Both the position numbers and the translations under genes were made by a program. From positions 1,984,001 to 2,048,000 of the forward strand of contig JABRWF010000007.1 of the NCBI GenBank assembly GCA_018343915.1: a stretch of DNA of 64,000 nt. The letters are read 5' to 3'. The notes under the pieces are model-generated. The model worked only from the letters and a program-made list of their open reading frames with translations, was not told the DNA's origin and made no database searches. Below are positions 1 to 11,230 of this stretch, one piece after another (positions within the stretch are counted from its first letter, which is position 1; each line of letters opens with the position of its first letter). Origin of the DNA: Agroathelia rolfsii (Eukaryota > Basidiomycota > Agaricomycetes > Amylocorticiales > Amylocorticiaceae).

Positions 1-2188
1 GATTCTCGCATTCTCCAGCGTTGCTGCCAGAGTAGCATAGATGACGGGAATGGTGGATGTAGTAGCAGTGGGCATGCTGGGAGTCGGGGCTGGAGCAATA
101 GGAGCAGTGAGGGGCGCTGGAGGCTTGGCAGCGGATGTGGTAGGAACTGTAACAGACTGAGTGGCTGCTCCTACTGCACTCGTAGATGATTGAGTAGCCG
201 TTTTGGTAACTAATCCAGTATCGGGAACAGCCGCTATAGGCAATGTGGATTTCTCCGCCACAATAGGCGGCTTATATGTAGTGGCCTTTGAAGGTGGTTG
301 ACCAGCGGACTCAACTGAGTTGGACTTCTGTCCGCTGGGAGCATTGGTGGTTGAAGAGGAGGACTTCGAAGACGTTGCTGCTTGACTTATCTGCGACACT
401 GCAGTCGGCTTAATAACCGGTCGGACCGGAGGAGATGGAGACGAAGATTTGTTAGCACTCGGTGCTGCTTTAGTGGTAGTCTCGTTCGAGAGAATGATGA
501 TTGATTGTGGCTTGTCGGTAGATGGATTCGCCTTAACAGAAGTAGCAGATGAACTACTTGCTGGGTGTGATGCACTTACTGGGGTGGCGGAAGTCGTGGT
601 TCTGGGAGGAGAGACACTAGCGGCTCCATCAACCACGTTACCGGAGGACGCCACATTCAATGTGGGCTGTAGCTCCGTACTTGCAGCTGTCGCTGGTTTT
701 GTCTCAGAAGTAACGCTCGTCATATTCGACTGCGGGGATGGTGTGATCGACAATGTCGAGGCCACAGCATCCTTCGCTGCGGCATCAGAGTCTGAGCCAG
801 AGGACGAAGAGTCAGAAGCATATCCGTCGACAGAGACGTCGGCCAATGAAAAATTCGAGCATGACGCATGACCCGTTAGACTCTTTGTGGAATGAGCAGC
901 CATGGAAGACGCCCTTGATAACTTCTTGTTCCCAAACATCAGACGCGGCATCCGTGAAATGGCGTTCAATAACGAAAACGATGAATTATCTTGTTGAGGG
1001 ACCGACGGTGGTGGTGATACTGGACGTCCCGGTCTTGGATGTGGCGATGGAGAGTTTGCTCGCAACGCACGGTTGAGCCGTTGGCCAACAGGCTCGCGAT
1101 GCATGGCCCTAGAGGGTCTCTCTTCGCTCTCGGTGGCTGCAAATGTTACCCGGCTTTGATTATTGATCAATAACGGTGCCATATGACTGAGTTCCAAGCT
1201 TAGGTCCGGATCACTCTCCGTATTCGTCTCAGGTTGCTCATTGGTCGGGGGCCTCACGTCCTCGGTATGTGGGTAAGAAACGGGATCAGGGAGAGAAGAT
1301 GGGAGAGCAGCAGTTGACGCAGACGCTTGCTTTTCAATAAACTCCGGCTCAATATCCGGTTCGACTTCGGCTGCTTCCTGAACATTCGGCACAATTACCG
1401 GAGCCGCAGCAGGCAACGAAGCCAAAGATGGTTGCTCTCTCTTCTCTGCCGAAGCAGCGATTGTAGTGGAAAGATTGACCGTCGAGGTAGCGCCGGCTAT
1501 TCCCAGGACGCTGTCCTCTGCTGAGGACCCAGTCGACGACGACATCATCGTGCTATCCGAATTCTGGGTGGACCTTCGGCTCGGAGGGCTAGGAAGACGC
1601 GCAACACCCAGAATCTCCTCCTCCCAATCGTGAAGGAATTGCGCTCGGTTAATGACCGAAGCATGAGCGGCGGATGGAGCAATCAATACGGTTTTGTATC
1701 CACGAAACCGCAATATCGACAAGATATAGGCAAAGTCTTTGTCGCCAGTAATGAGAACAATCACTGCTGGTGGATTATTATCCATAGCAAATAACATCAT
1801 ATCGACTGTTCGAATGTGAGAAAGACAGACCATTCATTAATTACGGCAAATACGCACCGAGCATCATCTTATCTGCTACTTCCTTGAATCCATTATGAGG
1901 TGTATGGGTGGTTGATGCGCCAGCGCACTGTAATTGAGAAAAAATTCGGGAAGAAGTCGATGATGGTTTCGACGAAGGTTTGACTTCGCCATAAACTTTG
2001 AATGAAACAATACGACCATATTGTAAAGCTACATCACGGATGCGGTCTACAATATTGAAATCGGGAGACTTGAAAGATATAGAACAATTTTCTGTCAAGT
2101 AAAATGTTAGTTGAGGCCTCAACGACGCCAATTTTGGATTCGTGTACTGACCGAAATCCCAAAATACGGCGACTCTGTCGTCCAACAT
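1..2188 (-). CDS. NYN-domain protein (MARF1/limkain-b1-like), 3' end beyond window
   Basis: Predicted NYN-domain (PIN-like) RNase-type protein. The start codon is at 2188. An intron of about 60 bp (about 2092-2151) interrupts the first motif; splicing restores FWDFENCS, the usual fungal NYN opening. After a second intron the protein reads VADKMMLVDMMLFAMD and then ITGDKDFAYILSILRFRGY. The acidic residues of WDFEN, the Asp of VDM and the two Asp of TGDKDF fit the metal-binding set of the family. Downstream of about 1560 the protein is a long Ser/Thr/Pro/Ala-rich, probably disordered tail that is still open at base 1, so the C-terminus is not in the window. In mammals MARF1 degrades mRNA; an RNA-decay role here is inferred from the domain only. 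The fold call is strong, the substrate unknown. Confidence 0.8.
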
Positions 2189-3171
2189 AGTTAGGAGTCT
2201 GAGGAGCTCAAACGTTACTTACATAGCTTCTTAAATACCCAGCAGAACAAGGTGAAATCACAACCAACACGTGCAATCATCATGGGACGGGGTGCACGAG
2301 GATCACGCAAGGCAATTAAATCTTATTTACCGAAATGGTAGGATACAGGAAGGCTGTGGAGAGCCATGCTAACGATAGAAAAGTGATAGACGAGTACGGT
2401 ATTAGAGGTACTTTTTCATGCGAGCGAGGTGGTAGTTTATGCTCGATCTATGTTGCTTGGCTCGAGCAGGCTGCGGAGACGGTTCAATACACAAATATTG
2501 TCTAAAAGGTTAGGTTACATACAGTTGTACGCATACAATTAAAAAGGACTTGGGCTGCCTCTGCGCATGCAGGTGCATTCACGTGCCCTGATGCTGCCCA
2601 GCAGCCCAGCATAGCCATCATTTGCGCTTGACATATGCCTTGTGTCACCTCTGCGTAGAATAGAAAATAAAAGTCTGCATTGAATGCCGCACTCTCTCAG
2701 AGGGGTAGAGAAAAAACACGGCAGACGCACGGCGTTTAGGTCGGACCTTTAGGTTCTTGATGTGCATGACTGCGAGGAGGTAACAGGACTACAAGGGGGC
2801 GGAACAGCACGCGTTTTCCAGCAAACAAAGGCGATAATGACGAGAGCACAAAGAGAGAGAGAAGCGTTCCTTCAAGTTGTATGAAGTAGAAAAGAGTCGG
2901 GGCGTAACTAGCTCAGGGCACCCAAGGTGAGGTTCAGTCCTTGAAGTTGAGCACAAGCACCGTTGACAAGCCGTCCAAGGTCTGAGCCAATGAAGACTTT
3001 TGATTCCGACTAGGAGTCACGTGATGGCCCGCTTACCCCGCGGAAGTAATGTGTTATGAAGAGTATCAATGCTACGTCTTGTCCACGTCGTCACTCACTC
3101 AGGCTAAACTTGCTGATCTCTCCTTTCTTTACTGCCATCGCATATTGAATAAGACCATCTACCTATTCACC
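2189..3171. other. intergenic promoter region, NYN gene / E2 gene
   Basis: About 1 kb between the divergent NYN-domain gene and the E2 gene. It should hold both promoters. Short open frames occur but show no recognisable domain. An in-frame ATG at 3049 lies upstream of the chosen E2 start. No RNA gene or repeat was seen. Confidence 0.5.
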
Positions 3172-4527
3172 ATGCCTTTAGCGCTAAACAAGAATAATTC
3201 TGGTGATCATGCTACCCTGTTATGGAAAGTGCACTTCCCTGACTCACATCGTACATTCAGCTGTCAAGCGTATCATGCGGGAGGCTCGCGAGCTCGCTAA
3301 CGATCCATCTACCGAATACACTGGAGCTCCTCTAGAGGTGCTGAAACCTAATTGACCCTTGCCGCGTCTTGTGCTCATCTTAACTTTCACTCATCAGGAT
3401 GATATCTTTGTGAGTTTAGAATGTACTGCAACAGCACAGCCAAGTTCATCAATGAGCTAGGAATGGCATTGCACTCTGCGTGGACCTGCCGGGACAGATT
3501 TTGAGGGGGGACTTTATCATTTCAGAATATTGCTCCCAGGTAGGCGGTGTTAGACTTTGCCTATGTATGTATGCGCTACTAACTAGGAGCTGTACAGCCG
3601 AGTATCCGTTCCGGCCACCAGCCATAATGCTGCTTACGCCCAATGGCAGATTTGAGCTTAACACTAAGGTATGGCTCCATTCGAATATATTGACGAGTGA
3701 ATTCCCTTATTTGGCATGATAGATTTGCATAAGCTTCACCAACTGTAAGTTGATTACCACTTGCACCCCTTTGATAGGATATTCTAACTTCATCATATAT
3801 AGATCACGAGGAGTCCTGGCAACCCGCATGGGGTGTTCGTACAGGTGGGCTCACTCTATCAACTAAACGGCGATGTGCATACCAACTTGCTCCTATCCCA
3901 ATCAGCTATTATTGGCCTTCAGGGCTTCTTCCCCTTGAAGGGTGAAACTGCTGCAGGCGTCGGCTCGATTGAATATCCATCCTCCGAGCGCAAGAGGCTT
4001 GCTGCCCTGTATGTAATACAACCCCCTAACATTGCGAAGGGCTAATTTCTCATATCCTTGAATTTATTAGATCCCGAAATTGGGTATGCCCCCATTGCAA
4101 GCGAGCGAACATTGAGCTACTCCCCGAAACTGCGTCGCCAAGTGCAGGAACCCTAGATGGGTCCCCAGATGTGTCCGCCGGTGCATCTGATTCGCCATCT
4201 GTTGCAGATTCAACGGTTGCCCCGAAAATCCGATCGCCTGTTCCTATTTTATCCGGCGCAGCTGACTCGGAAGCTACCCCGGAGAACGCTCAAGCCATCG
4301 CCCCAGATGAGGATTTAAGCAGTGATTCGACACCGACTTCAAACGTAGATGAGAGCAGCAGAACCACAACTGAGGCTGTTCAACTTTCCCAGAACGTATC
4401 ACCCGCGACCACGACTGTGCACCGGAGTACTACTAGAAGTAGCCCTCGAGCCCCCTTATTATTGGATGCTACGATCGGTGTACTGTTTGCTCTTGTCATT
4501 GCCTTGGCAGTCCGGCGAGTGTTCTGA
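3172..4527 (+). CDS. UBC6: Tail-anchored ubiquitin-conjugating enzyme E2, UBE2J/Ubc6 type
   Basis: ER-associated ubiquitin-conjugating enzyme of the Ubc6/UBE2J family, which serves ER-associated degradation. The exons can be placed as 3172-3202, 3261-3337, 3398-3409, 3461-3539, 3598-3668, 3723-3744, 3803-3844, 3906-4008 and 4071-4527, giving 297 residues in frame. The spliced protein shows SAVKRIMREARELAND, then EYPFRPPAIMLLTPNGRFE, and the active-site segment KICISFTNYHEESWQPAWG with Cys92 as the predicted catalytic residue. As in UBE2J enzymes the HPN tripeptide is replaced by a TPNG-type segment. A Ser/Thr-rich linker leads to a single hydrophobic C-terminal helix (LLLDATIGVLFALVIALAV) followed by RRVF, the expected tail anchor. 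The third exon is only 12 nt long (DDIF) and is supported by family homology. The start at 3172 matches the family N-terminus better than the in-frame ATG at 3049. Confidence 0.93.
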
Positions 4528-5131
4528 GACCATATAGTTATTACCATCGTGTCTTGTGGACATGGACATGGTTGGACAGAGTCTATTTTATTTTGTTTAT
4601 ACCAAGCCAGATGTTGCAAATGTACATATAGGATTTCGTTGCACCGTCAAAAGGGGTAGTCCGGAGACCAATAAGGGCGAAATCACCATTTTAGGCGATA
4701 AAAAGCCTCGGAGAAGCGACTAAACAAGCAGATGAGAACCGGGGTGGTGGTGGATCTGAGATATTTGGATCCGGCGCTCGGCAACAACGTCCGTACTGAC
4801 AGGCGCGCTGAGCCAACCTCCTTTTTTCGAAATCACTGCCATGATTTCCTGCTTGCCGTCGGCAGAGCACCGATGCTCATATAACCACCAACTAATCAGG
4901 GCCCTCTTTTCACAATTCCTTTCATCGCCTCCGCCCCCCCCTGCTAGCCTCTCTCTCCAGACTAGCGACGACAGGTTGGAATAACACAATATCCAAATCC
5001 GGCTTCAGAATCTCCACATGTGCGCGCTGGTTGGACATCTAACGCCCATCCATTCCTTACCTCACTTCAGCGCACCCCTGTCGCCACACGAGCTATATAT
5101 TCAGCCAACCGCTCATGAAAATGAGATAGCA
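4528..5131. other. intergenic region with TATA-like box at 5094-5100
   Basis: About 600 bp between the E2 gene and the small unknown gene, both on the plus strand. It contains the E2 3' untranslated region and a TATATAT element at 5094-5100, just upstream of the proposed start at 5132. No other gene was recognised. Confidence 0.4.
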
Positions 5132-5569
5132 ATGACTACCACACACAGCGGCAGATCCAAGGGTTCGCCTGTGCAAAACCATCGTCCCCACAACTTGCAA
5201 CTGCGCGCACCATTAAAAATACCGATACCACCCTCGCTGCTCAAGTCGCCACATTCGCACCTGCTCGGGCCAAATAGCCCTTTCAAGCGTGCACCTGCGC
5301 TGCATCCCATCAATGACGAACAGGAGGAGTGGCTGAGAGACATGGTTCCTCTGGGCTCGGAGAAGAGTTGTTCTGCCGCAAATGCTGCAGATGCGGCAGA
5401 TCCCTCTCGGGGACTAGTCTATCATCCTGGTGCTTCGACGTCGGCAGGACACCCTCGATCTCCCGCTATCGAACTTTCTCAGTCTCCGCTATCCCACCAC
5501 CTCGCGCAGCCGCAACCCATGACCACGACCAATAACGCGAATCAAGATTCCGGCCCCTTTAATGGGTGA
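5132..5569 (+). CDS. Small conserved-looking protein of unknown function
   Basis: A single uninterrupted frame of 145 codons from the ATG at 5132 to the stop ending at 5569. I do not recognise the family. It is low-complexity, rich in Pro, Ser and His, with one more ordered-looking stretch, SPFKRAPALHPINDEQEEW followed by LRDMVPLG (about residues 47-75). There is no signal peptide, membrane segment or zinc motif. The frame extends upstream to an ATG at 5018, but the TATATAT at 5094-5100 lies between the two and favours the later start, although that implies a very short leader. It could be a phosphorylated regulatory protein, but nothing in the sequence proves it. Confidence 0.5.
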   Translation: MTTTHSGRSKGSPVQNHRPHNLQLRAPLKIPIPPSLLKSPHSHLLGPNSPFKRAPALHPINDEQEEWLRDMVPLGSEKSCSAANAADAADPSRGLVYHPGASTSAGHPRSPAIELSQSPLSHHLAQPQPMTTTNNANQDSGPFNG

Positions 5570-6370
5570 TCGGTCTTAGGTTGCTCATTGGTTCGGACGA
5601 TCGCATTGACGAAAAATGAATAACGGACACGTCTTTTTTTGGGATTTGGGGGCCCCTTTTTTTGTTTCTTGGTCGGAAGGTTATTTATTGTTGAATACTT
5701 CTTCCTCATACTTCTTTCAATGAACATGCATATACATCGGCCTCGTCTACCCTGGTTAGTTTTCAGCTTACCAGGGCGGAGGGCACGGACATTTTTTTTT
5801 TTTTTTTTTTTGTTCTTACTTTTGGGTTTTGCTTATCTTGCATGTTTTTGTTGACGTACTCTACGTTTCATCTCCTTTTATTTACCGTCCGGCTCTCGCT
5901 CTCTCTTTCTTTCCCGTCGCATCTCATGTATCCATTATCATGTCGTTTCTTCATGACTGCTTGCATGTACTATTAATATAATACATTTGGCTATGGCTTG
6001 ACAGTTTCAACTTTTTTGTACCGCCTACTGATGGGCAATTGAATAGTGTTAGGGTTCTAAGGTAGGGGCAAACCTTGTACAACAACACACTAAAATAAGC
6101 GATCTCAACCCTCGGGGAGAACGGAGGAAGAAGGGGGTGAGGGCTGCATGCGGCATGAGTCGCGTGTACCGTCTTTGTCGGGGGTTATTTATTTTTCTCT
6201 TTCAAGGCACAGTAGAATTGCAATACAAATGGTTAAAATCGTAAATACATGAAGAGATGAAAAAGGAAACTGGTGCTGATGCCACAAGCCAGGTTATGAA
6301 AGCATGGCCGATTCAGATGCCAACAGCAACGGCAGGCTTGATGGCGACTACTACTACTACTGCTACCACA
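5570..6370. other. 3' flanks between convergent genes, with T tract
   Basis: About 800 bp between the convergent stops of the small unknown gene and SF3A1. It is pyrimidine-rich, as expected of 3' untranslated sequence, and includes an uninterrupted run of 20 T at 5792-5811. A short hydrophobic frame across this region is an artefact of the T-rich composition. Confidence 0.5.
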
Positions 6371-9121
6371 TTACTTCTTCTGGGGAGCCACTGTCAAATA
6401 CAACGTGTCATCGTCCTCGATATTGTAAAACGCCATCGAGTTCTTGTTCGTCAACATCTTGCCCTCAAACGACAACCGAAGGCGTGAGGCAGACAATCGA
6501 CTGTCCAATTGCCTCAAGATACGCTCGCGAAGCGTCGAAATGAGCAAATCGAGTGGCAGGTCCTGGAGAATAATCGTGCTTCCGTCCAGTTTCCACTCTG
6601 GCTTGGTAGTGTCTTCGGGCAGCTGAACCCGTACCGAAATCGGATGCTGAAGCCGTTGATCAAATAGTCAGCAACTCAAATCACTCATCAAGACAGCGAA
6701 AGAAGCGATTAAAAGGCTCACAGGGTGGCTGCTGATCCAATCCGCCTCAGCGTAGAGCTGACCGCCAGGGAGTCTACCAATCTTTTGTCTCTTGGCCGGC
6801 GGGGCACCATCTTCGGTCTCCATCTCATCCGCAGGTCGTATAGTACCCGCTTGGGGTGGTGGGGGTGGTGGCGTTGGTACGGAGCCTGAAGCTGAGCTGG
6901 CAATACCGGCCACTGGTCGCGAAGCCTGCATCCCCGAAGGCGGCGGCTGGTACCCGAATGGTTGCGCGGCATCCATGGGCTGGTAATGCAGTGGTGGCAA
7001 CATTACTGGCTGCGAAGCATATGTTGTCGCTGGTTGAGGACCGGATGAAACGGTGGCCGCCGTGTACGCCGCACCACCGCCGTGTTGTATCGGGGGTGCT
7101 GGGAGGGAGGCGGGAGCAGGCGGAAGGGTCGGCAGAATTGGAGGAGCTGATGCAGGACCAATTCCGGGACCGATAGCATTGGCATCTTGCCTGTAAGGAA
7201 TATTTATTAGCAAATATTTATGATGATATCGGAAGGGATACGGGAATACTAACGGTCCAAGGCCCTTTGCACGGTGAATCGCAGCAATTTGCTCGTCGAA
7301 GTTGACATTCGATGAGAATTTGTCCAGCGTATCCGCTTTGGTATTTGTATGACCATCCCAGACGACCCTCTCTCGTTGTCTGCGCCTTTCTCGTTCTTCT
7401 TCCTCTTCTTTCTTGCGCCGCTCTTCGTCCGCTTCCGCACCAAATATATCCACACGCGTATTTGCAAGCTTCTTGAGCGAAGAAACAACGTTGGCACCGC
7501 GCTGCAGCTCAGAAGCTTGAGCCTTGCGCGCCTCGAGCGCATCACGCTGTGATTTCCAACGCGGATCAAGCAGCTCAATACGCATGTGTTCCTGAAGCTC
7601 GTCGACGGGGATTTGCTGGCCGCAAATCTCGCACTTTGTGAGTACGGATTTGGTGTTTTTGGCGCCAACTGTACCGATATCATGGTTAGAAATACACGGA
7701 AATTAACAAAGATGAAACAACTCGAGGAATACTTACGCTTTGGGACGTAATCTGTCCTGATCTTCATAGGACCAGCAACGTTGATGGAGCTGGATTGGAG
7801 TGCCTGTGCCCTCTGCATCTCCTTGATCCGCTCTAGTTCTTCCTTCCTCTTTCGCTCCTCCTCCTCCTCCTCCTCGTCCACTGGGGACATCGCAACATCG
7901 GAGCCAGTCTTGGGGATCTCAACACTGGGCTCAGGGGTAACACTGGCAGCAGCTTGAGCCTCTGCTGCGGCCAACTTCGCACGGTGAGCTTCGACATCCT
8001 CAACGGTGCTTTCCATAACATCTGCTATACTTTGCTTTTGCATCAAGGTCATGTTTTCGATGTCCTGGACGCTCATAGGCGCAGGGAGTTCCGAGTGCTG
8101 GTCTGCAGCCGTGAATTCGATTGTCTGGACGATAGCATAGTCATGCCAGTCAATTTCGGCGAAGGCAACTAAAATATTATCATGAGGAAAGTAAACATCA
8201 CGAATAACAAGAGCATTCACGCACTTCGTTCGGCCTCTTGGTCTTCCTGTCGTTTCTTGTCTTGTGCCTTCTTTACCTGCTCCCATTTCGCATGCTTTTT
8301 GGCCTGCTCCAAAGTCTTCCACCGTGCCTCCCTTTTCGTCCGCTCCTGTAGTTGCTCCAATGTCGCCTTGCTGGGATTAATGACCCTTGTATACTGCTCT
8401 ACCAGGCGATTGAAGTAGCCAAAGAGTGAGTGTGTGGGCCGCAAGAAATCAAATTGATAATTTCTCCCTTCTCTTGCTGAAAGGGCAGCGAGGAATCCGC
8501 GACCGCGCTGTGCAGTAAAGAGTGCAGTTAGCTTCATAACATCCCTGTATCGTAAGACATGAGTGGTGATGAAGCGAAGCAGAGAGTACATTACGCACAG
8601 GTCAATCGCAGCAATGGTCGGTAGGTCCATCACGAATTCGGCCGCTGGTGGCGCTTCAACTCCAGAGTCTACCTCCATGGCTGCCTCTCCATTTGCTTTT
8701 GCAGAGGCAGCTGCAGCAAGGTCTCCTTCCTTATCGACCTTGGCAGACGAGTCCTCGATGATCTCCCCATTACTAACTTTCTCCATTCGATTGCGATAGT
8801 ATGCATGGTATGGGTCGGCAGGATTGAGGAAAGAGAACTGAGGATTCGAACGCATGTTTTCGCGAATTTTATCCTCGAACTGAGGAGGGTTTGCTGAGCG
8901 AGCAACGAAGCCCGCCGTACGGTCAATGACGGCTAAGACGGGTTCATGAGTACATCGAGAGTCTTGGAAAGAGGACAAGCATCCGTCCAAAGCATACATT
9001 TTATTTCGGGCGGGGGCAAGATAAGCCCACTCGCAAAGCGCATACTTGCGCCTTGCGTGGTCGGCGGGTCCATGGGGACGTCCCCATTAGAATGACCATT
9101 AGAGAGAGTCGCGACGCTCAT
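6371..9121 (-). CDS. SF3A1: Splicing factor 3A subunit 1 (SF3A1/Prp21)
   Basis: Subunit of the SF3a complex of the U2 snRNP, needed for prespliceosome assembly in the nucleus. Seven exons on the minus strand join cleanly. In order: first SURP module (SVIDRTAGFVARS then NPQFSFLNPADPYHAYYRNRM); acidic linker; second SURP module (DVMKLTALFTAQRGRGFLAAL, then FDFLRPTHSLFGYFNRLVEQY); charged helix; the PRP21-like region (AFAEIDWHDYAIVQTIEF, KCEICGQQIPVDELQEHM, RIELLDPRWKSQRDALEARK); a Pro-rich segment; and a C-terminal ubiquitin-like domain ending in NIEDDDTLYLTVAPQKK. The order matches human SF3A1. The start at 9121 (MSVATLSNGHSNGD) is preferred; an in-frame Met at 9184 would overlap the start of the divergent mL60 gene. 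Confidence 0.95.
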
Positions 9122-9182
9122 GGAGGTGAAGGGAAGAGATGGTGCTTTGTCACACGTGACTGTACGACAACTCTTTCTTAGC
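9122..9182. promoter_or_regulatory. Very short bidirectional promoter, SF3A1 / MRPL31
   Basis: Only 61 bp separate the chosen start codons of SF3A1 (minus, 9121) and MRPL31 (plus, 9183). Transcription start sites for both genes must lie here or overlap the other gene's leader. No clear TATA box was seen. Confidence 0.5.
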
Positions 9183-9657
9183 ATGCGACCAACAGCTATT
9201 GCATTCGGTGGTCTCCTCTGGTTAGCAAAACTGTACTCTATGCTTATATTACTGGCTTGACTCTTGCATATTTAGGAAGACTCCTTGGAAGCTTTCTCCT
9301 ACGCGCAAAGCTAATGTCCGTGCACGGCTAAAGAAAGTGGACGCTGTCATTGAAGCTGTCCGTGCAAGCGGTGTCCAATGCAAGTCTTTGGTATGTATAT
9401 TGCTAAAGTGTCCGTGTCGGTCAATAAAACTCATGTAATATTACAGGACCAGGCGTTGGCCTTGCCCAAAGAGCATGAGATGGATCCTCGAGACAAATAC
9501 ACCGTCTTCTCTCCTCACTCAAGAAACTATAGGAAGGGTATTCACAAAGTCCCTAAGTGGACACGAGTACGTCTAGCACCTGTCGTTTACTCTCATGTAA
9601 AATGTTCTTATGCTTTGCTTGCAGCTCACATTACGCACAAATCCCAAAGGATTTTAA
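9183..9657 (+). CDS. MRPL31: Mitochondrial large ribosomal subunit protein mL60 (MRPL31)
   Basis: Fungal mitoribosomal large-subunit protein. Four exons (9183-9220, 9276-9390, 9447-9566, 9625-9657) give 101 residues. The protein starts MRPTAIAFGGLLWKTPWKLS, carries a basic stretch with VDAVIEAVRASGVQCKSL, and has the family signature DKYTVFSPHSRNYRKGIHKV and PKWTRLTLRTNPKGF at the C-terminus. Size and order agree with yeast Mrpl31. It is transcribed divergently from SF3A1 and convergently with CMS1, whose stop lies only 23 bp beyond its own. Confidence 0.92.
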
Positions 9658-9680
9658 TTATACTACAATACTTTTCTGTC

Positions 9681-10798
9681 CTAAAACAAGACAACTTGGA
9701 TTTTCCCTTGTTTAATACCTTGCATGACCTTTGGGTTCCCGAATACAGTCTTGAACACCTCATCTCGAGTTTCTGGAATATCCAGTAGTGACCTCTTCTT
9801 TGCATCGCGGAATGTTGTGTCCAGAATGATATGTGAAAGTGCCGTCAATGATAGACCATCTTACATGCTTATTCTCAGTACATGTACCACCCTTTTGTCG
9901 TATGAAAACGTACCATTCTCCTCCAAAAGCTTGCCTATTCGACCCGGCGTGCCCACGGCTGAGCCCACCTTCGTTCTCCTAAGATAATCGACGTGCTCCT
10001 GAAGCTTGAAGTGCCTTGCAAATAATTTTGCGACTTCTCCAGATTTATCCCCGCGGAGTTTCTTGTCTTTGAGTATCCGGGTGGCATCTACCACCCGGAG
10101 TGCATTTGAAACGATAAAAAGAAGCGTGGGTGCCCCGTTGGATTTGGACTTTTGATTCAAACGTGTATGCAGCGTTGGTAGCACTTGACCATTGCATAAC
10201 GTAAGTATTTTATTAAAATGTGGATGATTTGTCAAATAAAATCACCTTTGATGATGAAAGGCGTCAAATTATCCAATGTACGGCTGCCAGACCATTGTGT
10301 GGTATCTACTATGGCCGATTCTATCTGGTGGTTAAGTTTAGATCCTACTAAAGAATGAAATGATTGACGCACTCACCTGGGATGCGAATGTCTTCCAGTT
10401 CCACAGCTGATGACTTGGAAAAAGTTTTTGCTTGCTTTGAGGCAAGATAATCGGCCAGAGTCGCAGGAGGGTTATCTGCTACTGATGCTTCAGTTTCCTC
10501 CATAGCCTCTACAAATTTCCTTTTCTTGAATTTTTTTTTTTTTAAAAAAAAAGATAGTCAATAATGCTGTGAATTGTCAGACCAAGGTACTCACTTTAGC
10601 TTTGCGAGCATCAGCCTTTGCTTTTCTTTTGCGCTTCTTTTCGACTGCTGCTGTGGCATTGTTGCTAGTGCTGTCTTCGTTGGGGGTATCCACATCGGTG
10701 GGGGCGTTGTCAGATTCGGGTGCCTCGTCCGCCGAGAGGGCTACGAGGTCGTCTGGCACGAAATCGTCATCGAGGTCGTCGCCTCTGTGGTTGGTCAT
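9681..10798 (-). CDS. CMS1: Cms1-like ribosome biogenesis protein (CMSS1 family)
   Basis: Nucleolar protein of the Cms1/CMSS1 family, linked in yeast to the 90S pre-ribosome (U3 small-subunit processome). The N-terminus (MTNHRGDDLDDDFVPDDLVA) is acidic and leads to a basic cluster KKRKRKAKADARKAK, a probable nuclear or nucleolar signal. After an intron come NPPATLADYLASKQAKTFSK and VDTTQWSGSRTLDNLTPFII, then a helicase-like core: PTLLFIVSNALRVVDATRIL, KLFARHFKLQEHVDYL, VGSAVGTPGRIGKLLEENDG, SLTALSHIILDTTFRDAKKR, and the end KVMQGIKQGKIQVVLF. The core resembles part of a DEAD-box fold without the ATP-binding Walker A segment, as is typical for Cms1. One junction is best explained by the acceptor AGATAG, which restores IPESAIVD. 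Confidence 0.88.
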
Positions 10799-11230
10799 GG
10801 CTGCAGAGTGGCGGTAAAGGTTCCAGAGGTCTTACAAGCAGGCCGGCGATGCAGCCGGGGGGTAAACGAGAATTTGGCCAAATAAGGCAGTAAGTCCTCC
10901 AAAAGAGGCAGTTCCCGGTGATAACTCGGGCCGAGTGCTGGTCTTGCGACGTTGAACCCAGGGCAGCCTCGCCGTTCTCTCTCGCATTTATATGACCCCG
11001 CTCCTGGCGACCATCCCAGCCTTCTCTGTAGTCCTTGGCTGGCTTATCCTCGTCCCCTTCTCCCTTCTGGCCTTGCTGCGCTTGCGAGGTCTCTTCGTTC
11101 GATGGTCTACTAGTCGTCAGGATCTTGCACGCGATACCAACCCTGTGCAGTCTCAGCGGACACTCATTATCCTCCAATTTTCCTTTCTTTTGCCGCATCC
11201 TCAAACCTTCTCTTCAAGCTTGTTTTCACC
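10799..11230. promoter_or_regulatory. Divergent promoter region CMS1 / ERI1-type gene
   Basis: About 430 bp between two divergent genes. It becomes C/T-rich toward the downstream start, as in many fungal leaders. Overlapping open frames here have no family signature. Confidence 0.4.

Noticed and set aside
5018..5131. Upstream start at 5018 for the small unknown gene
   Set aside because: A TATATAT at 5094-5100 lies between this ATG and the one at 5132, and the extra residues look like random translation.
9122..9184. Extending SF3A1 to the Met at 9184
   Set aside because: The extra 21 residues are not part of the family and the extension would overlap the MRPL31 start codon. The Met at 9121 fits better.
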